Origin: an uncultured Litoreibacter sp.
GTDB taxonomy: Bacteria > Pseudomonadota > Alphaproteobacteria > Rhodobacterales > Rhodobacteraceae
DNA length: 64,000 nucleotides
Reading direction: 5' to 3'
NCBI RefSeq assembly: GCF_947501785.1
Contig: NZ_CANMXB010000001.1
Location: 1,879,048 to 1,943,047, forward strand
Positions 43,882-52,151 of the stretch are shown in pieces. The position numbers were made by a program, and so were the translations under genes. Under the pieces are notes generated by a model that did no database searches, had not been told where the DNA came from, and saw only the letters and a list, made by a program, of their open reading frames with translations. Each line of letters starts with the position of its first letter. Position 1 is the first letter of the stretch.

Positions 43882-44967
43882 TCAATTTCCATGCCATACG
43901 TCGGCGGGAACGAAGACCTCCCCTGCCGCAATTTTCCGTGCCGTGCGCACCAGCCCAGCGGAGCGCACCTCAAACCCCGACGTCGTGTTAGCGAAGTCAA
44001 CAACCACATCGATGGTCCCCGATGCATGTTCCAGCACCAGATGCGCGGGCGTCTCGTTCGGGATCGCCACATCCGCCACTGTGCCAGGCGTTAGAACGCA
44101 GGAGGCCAAACATTGCGCCCCGGTGACGGCCATCGTAGGGTGGCATTTCCACGGCATGAAATACCGCACCGCCACAGTACCGCCCAGCGTCGGAGGGGCA
44201 ACCAGTCCGAATTTGGGCGTGACGGATTTGGACACGTCCCCAATCCCCATCATCACTCCGGCCTTAAGCCGGACAGCCTCCATTCGCGCGAAAAAATCGC
44301 GGTTGTCGTCCAGCTCCGCCGCCGTCTCATAGCCCGTCAGCCCGAAGCTTGCCGCCGTAGCAATCACCATCGGCATCGCGACATCCATGCAGGTGACCTC
44401 GATCCCGTCGATCACATCGACCAGATTGCCTGTTGGAAGAAACGCCCCCGTGACACCGCCCACCGTTTCCATGAATTGCAATGCCACCGGCGCGGAGGTG
44501 CCGGGCACGCCATCTATCGCCGCCTCGCCTGCATAGCTGACCACCCCGCCCGGCGTCTGCACAATTGCGGCCACCTTGGCCCCAGTGTTGACCGCGCGGA
44601 TGTTGACCGGTGTTTCGCCATCCTGGGCCTCGATGAGCCCCATTTCGATGGCTGCGGGTCCGACACCCGATAGGATATTGCCACAGGTGGGTTTGAAATC
44701 GACCAAGCGGTCCTCCACGCTGACCTGCGCGAAGAAATAGTCAATGTCGGCCCATGGGTCTTCGGATTTGGACAGCATCGCGACCTTGGTGGTCACCGCC
44801 GCCCCGCCGCCTATGCCGTCGATATTGAGCGGGTGTCCGGAGCCAATGATCGTCAGCAGCACCTCCGCAAGGGTGTCAAGGTCCCCGGGCAAGTCCGCAC
44901 GGTTCAGATACGGGCCCCGCGAGGTGCCGCCGCGCATGAAGAGATATGGAATTGCGGTTTGAGACAT
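43882..44967 (-). CDS. PrpF family isomerase
   Basis: A 361-residue PrpF-family protein (diaminopimelate-epimerase fold). Typical stretches are PYLFMRGGTSRGPYLN near residue 7, GSGHPLNIDGIGGGAAVTTKVAML near 42, FKPTCGNILSGVGPAAIEMGL near 91, and MPWKCHPTMAVTGAQCLASC near 272. Relatives isomerise aconitate (PrpF) or 4-oxalomesaconate (GalD). It follows the TTT transporter permease gene by 10 bp. In this context it may move the double bond of an imported or TcuA-generated unsaturated tricarboxylate. Confidence 0.85.
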   Translation of the reverse strand: MSQTAIPYLFMRGGTSRGPYLNRADLPGDLDTLAEVLLTIIGSGHPLNIDGIGGGAAVTTKVAMLSKSEDPWADIDYFFAQVSVEDRLVDFKPTCGNILSGVGPAAIEMGLIEAQDGETPVNIRAVNTGAKVAAIVQTPGGVVSYAGEAAIDGVPGTSAPVALQFMETVGGVTGAFLPTGNLVDVIDGIEVTCMDVAMPMVIATAASFGLTGYETAAELDDNRDFFARMEAVRLKAGVMMGIGDVSKSVTPKFGLVAPPTLGGTVAVRYFMPWKCHPTMAVTGAQCLASCVLTPGTVADVAIPNETPAHLVLEHASGTIDVVVDFANTTSGFEVRSAGLVRTARKIAAGEVFVPADVWHGN

Positions 44968-44977
44968 CGGCCTCTCC

Positions 44978-47005
44978 TCAGCCCAACGGCCATGGCAGGT
45001 CTGCGTATTCCTGCAGCAGCCCGGGCGGGAAATCGCGATTTAGCAGGCCCGCCATAACGCACATGAAGACGATGCCGCAGGCGGTGTAGATCGCGGCGGC
45101 AAGGTTGCCGAGCGCCGCGCGGGTTTTCAGGAAAGCAAAGAGAAACAGCCCCAAAGCGAGAATGAAGCCCAGCAAAGACGTCAAGATCAGCAGCCCTGCA
45201 AACCACGCCAATGTTGGCCAAAGCCCATGCGTCGCCTCCGCATCCTCGCCGTTCTTTTCGCGGTCAGCAAAGATCGTGTCTGTCTCAGGTTTCAGCATCA
45301 TGCGGATCAGTAGCACCAAACATCCAACCAGACAGCCCCCCGCCACAAACATCGGGAAGGTCCGGTCACGGCTGAATGACGGAATCGAGGCCGCGTCGTA
45401 GAACGCATAGCCAATGTAGCCCGTCAGACAGAGCAGAAACACTAGCGGCGCGCGCTTGCTGCCGGACTGCACGTCGCCCTCGGCCATGATGTTCTTGGCC
45501 TGTCGCAAGCCCAAGACCACGGAGATTACGGTGATGACGATCAGCACAATCACGATGGGGGAGAAGATGTAATCCAGCCCCTCTTCAACGCCTTTGCGGA
45601 ACCTCGATTGGGCGATCTGCAGCGCTTGGTTGGCATATGTCTCGGCGGGGTTGGACAGCACAAACCCGATCAGGAAGGCCGGCCGCGACCAGTCAAAGCG
45701 GCGCATCAAGATGCCGAGGAACCCGATCGCAAACAGTGCCACCAGATCCATCAGGTTTTGCCCAGATTGGAACGCCGCGAAGCTGATGATCATAAACAGG
45801 AACGGCGCCAGCAGGGAGAAACGGATGGTGGTCAGCTTGGCGATGCCGCCCGAAGCCGCGATGCAGATCACCGTGCCAACCACATTGGCCAACGCCAAAA
45901 GCCAGACGATGGAATAGGTGATGTCGAGGTTGTTTTTCAGCATCGCCGGGCCGACCTCGATCTGCCCAGATCCCAGCAGCGCGATCGCGCCAATGAAAAT
46001 CGCCATGGAGCCGGAGCCGGGAATACCGAACAGCAGCGTCGGTACCAGCCCTCCCCCCTCTTTGGCGTTGTTGGAACTTTCCGGACCGATAACGCCGCGC
46101 ACCTCGCCCTTGCCGAAGTTGGACTTGTCCGGCGTCGTCTGCACCGCGTGGCCATAGGCGATCCAGTCAACGACCGACCCACCAAGGCCAGGGATCACGC
46201 CAACCACCACCCCGATAATTGAGCAGCGCACCGAGAGCCAGACATTGGCAAACCAGTCCTTGACCCCGTCCAGCCAGCCGCCACCCAGCTGGGGCTCTTG
46301 GCTGATCGCGCGGTCTTGGCGGAGCAACGCGATGATTTCGGGGATAGCGAAGATGCCAAGACCGACAATGACCAGCTTCAACCCGTCGGTGAGGTAGGGG
46401 AAGTCGTAAGAGGACATGCGCAGATCGCCCGAGGAGGCACCCTCCCCGATGGTGCCGATCAACATGCCCAGCCCCGCAGCCACCAGCCCCTTAATGGCGA
46501 CGCGTCCCGCAAGGATGCCTACCATCGACAGACCAAAAAGCGTGATCATCAACAGCTCCGGTGTGCGGAATTCTAGGACGATTGGCCGTGCAACCAGAAT
46601 GAACAGTGTTAGGAAACTCGCGCCGACCAACCCTCCAAAGAGCGACGATGCAAAGGCCGCCGATAGCGCACGGGCCGCTTGCCCACGTTTGGCCATCGGA
46701 AAGCCGTCTAGCACAGTTGCCTGTGACGCCGACGACCCCGGAATGCCCATCAGCACGGACGCAAATGTGTCCGAAGTCGGCACCACCGCGACCATGCCGA
46801 TCATCAAAGCAAGACCAAGGATCGGGTCCATCCCGAACATGAAGGGAAGCAGCAGTGACAAGCCAGCAATGCCGCCCAGCCCGGGGAACACCCCGATGCA
46901 AAGCCCCATCAACACACCTAGCACCAGATACCCCAGCACGACAGGTTGCAGGATCAGGGCCCAAGCGTCGCCAAGTGCTGGCAGCGCGGTTGCAATAATA
47001 TCCAT
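44978..47005 (-). CDS. tctA: TTT transporter permease, TctA-TctB fusion
   Basis: A 675-residue membrane protein. Residues ~1-500 are TctA, the large permease of tripartite tricarboxylate transporters (VLMGLCIGVFPGLGGIAGLSLLLPF near 33, GIPGSSASQATVLDGFP near 87, GVIPGLGGSVVDWIAYG near 268). Residues ~525-660 carry four further segments that fit the small permease TctB, and no separate tctB gene is present. The fused protein would form the whole channel for the binding protein TctC encoded upstream. A hairpin separates the two genes. Confidence 0.87.
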   Translation of the reverse strand: MDIIATALPALGDAWALILQPVVLGYLVLGVLMGLCIGVFPGLGGIAGLSLLLPFMFGMDPILGLALMIGMVAVVPTSDTFASVLMGIPGSSASQATVLDGFPMAKRGQAARALSAAFASSLFGGLVGASFLTLFILVARPIVLEFRTPELLMITLFGLSMVGILAGRVAIKGLVAAGLGMLIGTIGEGASSGDLRMSSYDFPYLTDGLKLVIVGLGIFAIPEIIALLRQDRAISQEPQLGGGWLDGVKDWFANVWLSVRCSIIGVVVGVIPGLGGSVVDWIAYGHAVQTTPDKSNFGKGEVRGVIGPESSNNAKEGGGLVPTLLFGIPGSGSMAIFIGAIALLGSGQIEVGPAMLKNNLDITYSIVWLLALANVVGTVICIAASGGIAKLTTIRFSLLAPFLFMIISFAAFQSGQNLMDLVALFAIGFLGILMRRFDWSRPAFLIGFVLSNPAETYANQALQIAQSRFRKGVEEGLDYIFSPIVIVLIVITVISVVLGLRQAKNIMAEGDVQSGSKRAPLVFLLCLTGYIGYAFYDAASIPSFSRDRTFPMFVAGGCLVGCLVLLIRMMLKPETDTIFADREKNGEDAEATHGLWPTLAWFAGLLILTSLLGFILALGLFLFAFLKTRAALGNLAAAIYTACGIVFMCVMAGLLNRDFPPGLLQEYADLPWPLG

Positions 47006-47034
47006 GCCGGCGCGTCTCCCGCTTTGCTTGTATA

Positions 47035-47063
47035 AGCGCCCCGCCCGTCACAGACGGGGCGCT
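47035..47063 (-). terminator. Intercistronic hairpin between tctC and tctA
   Basis: AGCGCCCCG (47035-47043) and CGGGGCGCT (47055-47063) form a perfect 9-bp stem with an 11-base loop, just after the tctC stop on the minus strand. No T-run follows, so it is better explained as a stabiliser or partial terminator that lets the binding protein be made in excess over the permease. Confidence 0.55.
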
Positions 47064-47076
47064 CAAAAAGCAAAGC

Positions 47077-48183
47077 TTACTTCAGCGAAACGCCGTACTT
47101 GTCCTGCAGCCAGTTCACGACGAAGGCCTTCGCCTCTTCTGGAACCTGAGTCGCGCTAGCCAAAGCGGTTTGCGCCTTATCGCCTGTCATCTGCGGGTAC
47201 TTGCCCAAACGTGCGCCAGAAATCTCAGCGAAGTCCGCGCGCGCTTTCACGTCCTCAAACGCCTTGGTGTAGGTCACGATGGCATCGTTCGACGCCCCGT
47301 TTGGCAGGAACACCATTTTCTGCGCAGGGAAGCCTGCGACAAAGAAGGCCTTCCAAGCGTCCCATTTTTCGCCCGAGGTTTCACACCCTTCGGTCGCATC
47401 GCATACCTCCTTGAAGGTCGGGATGTCGGGGAATGTGGGGTCACGGACGATGTCGCCCGCTTCATCCAGCGAGCCCCAAGTCATCATCGGCACGGCAGTG
47501 CCTGCTTCGACCAGAGGCGTTACGCCCTTCAGGTATGAGGACGACGTTTGGTAGTCGATATTCGCCTCGCCGCGCTCGAACATCAAACGACCATCACCGC
47601 GGCCTTTGATGCCCATGACACTTTCGACGTTCAGGCCCAGCATTTCCCACGCCAGGGTCGGTACAAGATCCAGACGCGTCGCACCCTGGTTGCCGTAGAT
47701 GAAGTCTTCGCCTTGCAGACCGGACGCATCTAAGCCGTCCATCTTGGCCGCCATCTCAGGCGGCAGGTAGGCCACGCCACCGGTGCCGGACGCCAGCACA
47801 ACATTCCAGTCGGCGTAGTTGTATTTCACCCGAGGGTCGCCCAGCAGGAATGGGAATTGGGTAGAGCCCGAGGACCCGAAGATCAGCGTGCCGTCGTCAT
47901 AAGACTGCTCTTGGAAAAAGTTGGCACCCTTGGTGGAGCCCGCACCCGGCATAAACTTCACAACGACCGTTGGCTGGCCAGGCAACGCCTCAGACAGAAG
48001 CGGCGCGTAGAAATTTGCCCATTTGGCGGAGCCGCCGGTTTCAGAGAACGGAATGATCCATTCGACGGTTTTGCCCGCCAGATCAATCCCGTGCCCGCCC
48101 GCATTCGCTTGCAGGCCAAAAGACGCAGCCGCTGCGGCAACAAGGCCAAGCGCCGCGCGACGCGTTGTTTTCAATTTAGACAT
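47077..48183 (-). CDS. tctC: TTT transporter binding protein (TctC)
   Basis: A 368-residue periplasmic binding protein of the TctC family. The N-terminus (MSKLKTTRRAALGLVAAAAASFGLQANA) is a signal peptide with a twin-arginine-like TRRAALG segment. The mature protein has KTVEWIIPFSETGGSAKWANF near residue 38, VVKFMPGAGSTKGANFF near 74 and GNQGATRLDLV near 165. The ATG at 48183 follows GGGAGGA; earlier starts lack support. It captures a carboxylate for the TctA-B permease and is divergent from tctD. Confidence 0.88.
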   Translation of the reverse strand: MSKLKTTRRAALGLVAAAAASFGLQANAGGHGIDLAGKTVEWIIPFSETGGSAKWANFYAPLLSEALPGQPTVVVKFMPGAGSTKGANFFQEQSYDDGTLIFGSSGSTQFPFLLGDPRVKYNYADWNVVLASGTGGVAYLPPEMAAKMDGLDASGLQGEDFIYGNQGATRLDLVPTLAWEMLGLNVESVMGIKGRGDGRLMFERGEANIDYQTSSSYLKGVTPLVEAGTAVPMMTWGSLDEAGDIVRDPTFPDIPTFKEVCDATEGCETSGEKWDAWKAFFVAGFPAQKMVFLPNGASNDAIVTYTKAFEDVKARADFAEISGARLGKYPQMTGDKAQTALASATQVPEEAKAFVVNWLQDKYGVSLK

Positions 48184-48288
48184 GTTTTCCTCCCTGGAAA
48201 TGTCACCCCGCCCTCCCGAGACGTGGCATACATACGTAAAAACCACGCGGACGCCGCGCAGTTGATCTTCACAAACTGACCTGCGAAC

Positions 48289-48305
48289 CTTGCATGAAAC
48301 TTGCA
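48289..48305 (+). promoter_or_regulatory. Tandem CTTGCA repeats in tctC-tctD promoter region
   Basis: CTTGCA occurs at 48289-48294 and 48300-48305, spaced 11 bp apart (one helical turn), as expected for a dimeric OmpR-type response regulator. It lies just before tctD and about 105 bp from the tctC start. TctD is the likely binder. Confidence 0.4.
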
Positions 48306-48318
48306 GCGGCGAAAAAAG

Positions 48319-48993
48319 ATGCGGATCACGTTGGTCGAAGATAATATTGGGCTCTCCAAGGGCATAGCGTACCGGTTGCAGGATGAGGGTCATGCTGTGG
48401 ACATTCTGCATAACGGCACGGACGCCGCAGAATTTTTGGCAACGGACACATCAGACCTGATCATTCTCGATATCAACCTGCCCGGAAAGGACGGGCTGGA
48501 AATCCTACGCGAGCTGCGCGCCCGTGACGACCCACGCCCCGTCGTGCTGCTGACCGCACGCGCCGAGATCAAGGACCGCGTGATCGGTCTGGATGCGGGT
48601 GCCGATGACTACCTCATCAAACCCTTCGAGATGGACGAGCTGGAGGCCCGCGTCCGCGCACTCAGCCGCCGCAGAGCGGACAAATCCCGACAGGTGCGCA
48701 ACATCGGGCCGCTACAATTCGACGTGGCCGCGCGCCAGCTGACAGCAGAAGACACAGCGCTGGACATCCCCCGACGGGAGCTGTCTATCTTCGAATGCCT
48801 TATCCTCGCGGATGGCCGTCGCATCACCAAATCTGCGCTTCTTGACCATGTGTACGGCACCGGCGCCGATGTCGAAGAGCGCGTGATTGAGGTCTATGTC
48901 TCTCGCCTCCGGTCAAGGCTGAAACCCCACGGCGTCGAAATCAAGTCGGCCCGCGGCCTCGGCTACCAACTTCAGCACTCGCCCGGCAGATGA
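48319..48993 (+). CDS. tctD: OmpR-family response regulator (TctD-like)
   Basis: A 224-residue two-component regulator. The receiver domain covers residues 1-115 with phospho-acceptor D51 (LIILDINLPGKDG), the Thr in VVLLTARAE near 79 and Lys in YLIKPFE near 101. The C-terminal OmpR winged helix includes RRELSIFECLI and VEVYVSRLRSRL-type elements. The ATG at 48319 gives the usual N-terminus. It overlaps tctE by 4 bp and is divergent from tctC, the arrangement of TctDE systems that switch on tricarboxylate transport. Confidence 0.88.
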   Translation: MRITLVEDNIGLSKGIAYRLQDEGHAVDILHNGTDAAEFLATDTSDLIILDINLPGKDGLEILRELRARDDPRPVVLLTARAEIKDRVIGLDAGADDYLIKPFEMDELEARVRALSRRRADKSRQVRNIGPLQFDVAARQLTAEDTALDIPRRELSIFECLILADGRRITKSALLDHVYGTGADVEERVIEVYVSRLRSRLKPHGVEIKSARGLGYQLQHSPGR

Positions 48994-50357
48994 ACACCCG
49001 ATCCCTCCGCCTGCGGCTGATCTTCATCATCTTGATCCCCCTCCTGCTCGTTGCAGGGATTGCGGCGGTCTGGCAGCTACAAACGACGACGAAACGCGCA
49101 GAGGATATCTTTGATCGCGGACTGCTGTCCGCGGCTCTGGCTATTTCACGTGATGTCGCCCTGTCAGGCGGTGACGCGCTCAGTTCTTCAACGCGGCGTT
49201 TGGTCAATGACACGTCGGGTGGAGAGCTGTTCTACCATGTCTTCGCCCCGGATGGCGTGTTCGTAACAGGCTACGCGACCCCTCCCGCATTGGGGGCCAA
49301 CCTGCCTACCGATCAGGAAGATCCATACTATTTTGACGCTTTGTATCAGGGTCAGGCGGTTCGCGTGCTCCGCTTTCGTGACGCGATGTCCGTGGACGGG
49401 CTAACCGGTTTGTTCACCATAACTGTCTGGCAACCAACACAAGTCAGGGCTTCGTTTGTCCAAGCTGTTGGCTTTAGGGCAATCGGGGTTATCGCGCTGA
49501 TTGTGGGTTCTGTCGCCGCAATCGTTTGGTTTGGCGTCGGACTAGGCCTGCGCCCACTTCTGGATCTGCAAGAGGCGATTGCGAAGCGCACCCCAAGCGA
49601 GCTCGAACCCATACGCCGTAGCGTCCCCGTTGAAGTCAGGGGCGTCGTGTCCACCCTTAACTCGCTACTCGACCGGGTATCACGGCGGATCAGTTCAAAG
49701 GACGAATTCATTTCCAACGCAGCCCATCAGCTCCGCAATCCCATAGCGGGCATACTCGCTCTGGCGGAAGCTGTTGAAAGTGCACCAAATGCCAAGGCCG
49801 CGAAATCCCGGAGCAAGGAACTGGTTGCCGCGGCGCGTGACGCCACCCATCTGACAAACCAACTCCTTTCCTTCGAGCGGGCCAGCGGCGATGCTCAGGA
49901 CGTTCGACGAGACCGGATTGAGGTGTCAGAGCTTATCACCACTTGCCTGACCCGCCTCAACAAGGACGTTGGGAAAAAAGATGTTGAAATCATAGTCGCC
50001 CCAGCTTCAGAGAGACTTCACCTGCTCGGTGACGCGTTGATGTTGCAGGAAGCCATTTTGAACCTGCTCACCAATGCACTTGTTCACGGCGGGCCTACAT
50101 TGTCCCGGATCGAAGTCTCGGCGCGACGCAGTGGGGAAAATGTCGAGATTGCCATTCAAGATGATGGCCGCGGAATCCTGCTTGAAAAACTCGATCAGGC
50201 GCGTGTCCGCTTCGGTCAGGCAGATGCAGGCCCGGGCAGCGGGCTCGGTCTTTCCATCGTAGAACGCGTTTTGGATAACCACACCGGTCATTTCGAGCTA
50301 AGGCCAACAGGCAACGGCCTCCGCGCTGTGGTATCGATGCCGTCCATCCGGTCATAG
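48990..50357 (+). CDS. tctE: Sensor histidine kinase (TctE-like)
   Basis: A 455-residue membrane histidine kinase. Membrane segments at ~8-30 and ~160-182 bracket a periplasmic sensor domain. The phospho-acceptor is H246 in SNAAHQLRNPIAG. The ATPase domain has an N-box NLLTNALVHGG near 358 and G-boxes DDGRGI and GSGLGLSIVE. The start overlaps tctD (ATGA). It probably senses the tricarboxylate carried by the neighbouring TctC-TctA system. Confidence 0.9.
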   Translation: MNTRSLRLRLIFIILIPLLLVAGIAAVWQLQTTTKRAEDIFDRGLLSAALAISRDVALSGGDALSSSTRRLVNDTSGGELFYHVFAPDGVFVTGYATPPALGANLPTDQEDPYYFDALYQGQAVRVLRFRDAMSVDGLTGLFTITVWQPTQVRASFVQAVGFRAIGVIALIVGSVAAIVWFGVGLGLRPLLDLQEAIAKRTPSELEPIRRSVPVEVRGVVSTLNSLLDRVSRRISSKDEFISNAAHQLRNPIAGILALAEAVESAPNAKAAKSRSKELVAAARDATHLTNQLLSFERASGDAQDVRRDRIEVSELITTCLTRLNKDVGKKDVEIIVAPASERLHLLGDALMLQEAILNLLTNALVHGGPTLSRIEVSARRSGENVEIAIQDDGRGILLEKLDQARVRFGQADAGPGSGLGLSIVERVLDNHTGHFELRPTGNGLRAVVSMPSIRS

Positions 50358-50586
50358 TCGTTTTCCGATGCCACGGAAGTGCTAAGCGCGTTCTTCGGAA
50401 TCAACTTCAAATCTCAAACCGTCTCCTTTCTCAATATCTTGCGAAAACAGCCAGTCCAGTCACACAACGTAAAGGGGCATATCACCCGTTCATCCACAGT
50501 ATCTTGTATCTCTGTTGGGGGATGGCTCCGAATCCTCAGGGGGATCGGTGGATTTTTCTTTTTAATCAATTACTTGGGTGATTTTT

Positions 50587-50663
50587 TGGCGGACTGGGGA
50601 GGATTCGAACCCCCGACCCCTTGATTCGTAGTCAAGTACTCTATCCAACTGAGCTACCAATCC
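50587..50663 (-). tRNA. tRNA-Arg (anticodon ACG)
   Basis: A 77-base tRNA on the minus strand. The acceptor stem pairs GGATTGG with CCAGTCC, followed by discriminator G and an encoded CCA. The D-arm carries GCTCAGTTGGATAGAG, the anticodon arm is CTTGA-CTACGAA-TCAAG giving ACG, and the T-loop is TTCGAAT. ACG, read as ICG, decodes CGU/CGC/CGA arginine codons. It separates the catabolic genes on the left from mostly housekeeping genes on the right. Confidence 0.95.
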
Positions 50664-50726
50664 GCGGTAGGGGCGATGTAACGCCCAGATATTCGGTTTG
50701 CAAGTGCAATCGGCGCGGTTAATGGC

Positions 50727-52130
50727 CTATTCCGCCGCCTGCCCAATCTCCAAGGGGTGCTTTGGCAGGCGAAGTATGAATTCCGTCCCTGTCTCGTCCG
50801 TCCTCGACAAGCTCAGCTCGCCTCCGTGGCCCCGCACAAGTTCGGATGCGATGACCAGACCCAAGCCGGTGCCGCCCTTTCGGACGCCGCCTTCAAATGG
50901 CGTGAAAAGATGCTCTTGCGCCTTTGGCGGCAACCCGGGGCCGGTGTCGCAGACCAGCAGTCGCCAGTCCGTTTCGCCCTCTTCGGCGCTGATCTTGATC
51001 GTGCCGTCCTTTTTGGACGCCTCGATCGCCTGCCGCGCGTTGCGGACCAGGTTGCCAAGCACCCGGAACAGTTGATCCTCATCGGCCCGCACCATCAAGC
51101 CGGGCTCAACCTCGTCAATCAGTGTCACCGTGCCGTCCGAGGCCAGACGCTCGCCCTCAATCACGTCATCGACCAATCGCGGAAGATGAACCATTGAGAG
51201 GCTTGGGGGCGGTTCCTCCACCCGGCCAAAGGCCAGCGTCCCTTCGCACAGGTTTACCGCGCGGCTCAAAGAATTCACCAATTTGGGGGCCGAGCGTTTC
51301 ACCGCCGGGTCCTCACTGCTTTCCATGCGGTCGGCCAGCAGGGTCGCTGTGGTCAGGATGTTGCGCAGGTCATGGCTGATCTTGGCAACCGCGCCGCCAA
51401 GCTGGGCAAGCCGCTCCTTTTGCTTCAGCGACCCGGTGAGTTGTTTTTGCATGGCCGCCAAGGCGTCCTCTGCGGACCGCAATTCCGTGATCGTGGCTTG
51501 GGGCGTGATGATGCGGCTGGCGTCCTCAGGGGCCTCGGCATAGACCTCCATATGGCGGACCACCCGTTTGACCGGTTTCACCATGAAGCGGCCGACGGCA
51601 AAAAACAGCAGTAACGCCGAGATGACCGAGATCACCAGCGAAAGCCACAAGATGCGCAGCCCGTAATCGATCATTGCGGCCCGCAGCGGCGCTTGCGGCA
51701 TCGTCACATCAATCAAGGTACCTGCTGAATTGGTGGGAGCCCCAATGGCGCGAATGACGCCCTCGGCGGGCATGAAGATTTGCATCATCGCGCCGCGGAT
51801 CAGGTAGAATGCCGACGGGTCGCGGAGATCAACCATGGTGGTGACCTGCCCGGGCACGGGTGAAGACAGGACCAGCTGGCTGACCGCGTCACGGCGCAAG
51901 GCGACGTTATAGACCCCCGCATTGTCCAGCAGCTCCTGCGCGAGGTCGGATGAAATGACCGCGTCCTCTGAGGCGAGAACCGACAGGGACGCGATCTGCG
52001 CCTTCTCCAGCCGGGCGTTCAGGTATTCCTGCCGGAACCGCGCGATAGAGGGCACAAAGATCAGGATCTCTGCCACCATCACAAAGATGATGGACAAAAT
52101 CAGAAACCGACCAGAAAGTGACCTAATCAA
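50727..52130 (-). CDS. Membrane sensor histidine kinase
   Basis: A 467-residue histidine kinase with membrane segments at ~8-30 and ~160-182, a periplasmic region between them, a HAMP-like linker, and the phospho-acceptor H253 in AKISHDLRNILTTA. The ATPase domain has NLVRNARQAIEAS (N-box), CDTGPGLP, and GGTGLGLVIASEL. I chose the TTG at 52130 because GGAGG lies five bases upstream. No response regulator is adjacent, so its partner is elsewhere. The signal sensed is unknown. Confidence 0.87.
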   Translation of the reverse strand: MIRSLSGRFLILSIIFVMVAEILIFVPSIARFRQEYLNARLEKAQIASLSVLASEDAVISSDLAQELLDNAGVYNVALRRDAVSQLVLSSPVPGQVTTMVDLRDPSAFYLIRGAMMQIFMPAEGVIRAIGAPTNSAGTLIDVTMPQAPLRAAMIDYGLRILWLSLVISVISALLLFFAVGRFMVKPVKRVVRHMEVYAEAPEDASRIITPQATITELRSAEDALAAMQKQLTGSLKQKERLAQLGGAVAKISHDLRNILTTATLLADRMESSEDPAVKRSAPKLVNSLSRAVNLCEGTLAFGRVEEPPPSLSMVHLPRLVDDVIEGERLASDGTVTLIDEVEPGLMVRADEDQLFRVLGNLVRNARQAIEASKKDGTIKISAEEGETDWRLLVCDTGPGLPPKAQEHLFTPFEGGVRKGGTGLGLVIASELVRGHGGELSLSRTDETGTEFILRLPKHPLEIGQAAE

Positions 52131-52151
52131 ATGAACCTCCAAGCGCCGCCG

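Noticed and set aside
50520-50560. Possible attachment-site repeat of the tRNA-Arg T-arm (CGAATCCTC)
   Set aside because: The 9-base match is in inverted orientation relative to the tRNA and too short to be an att site.
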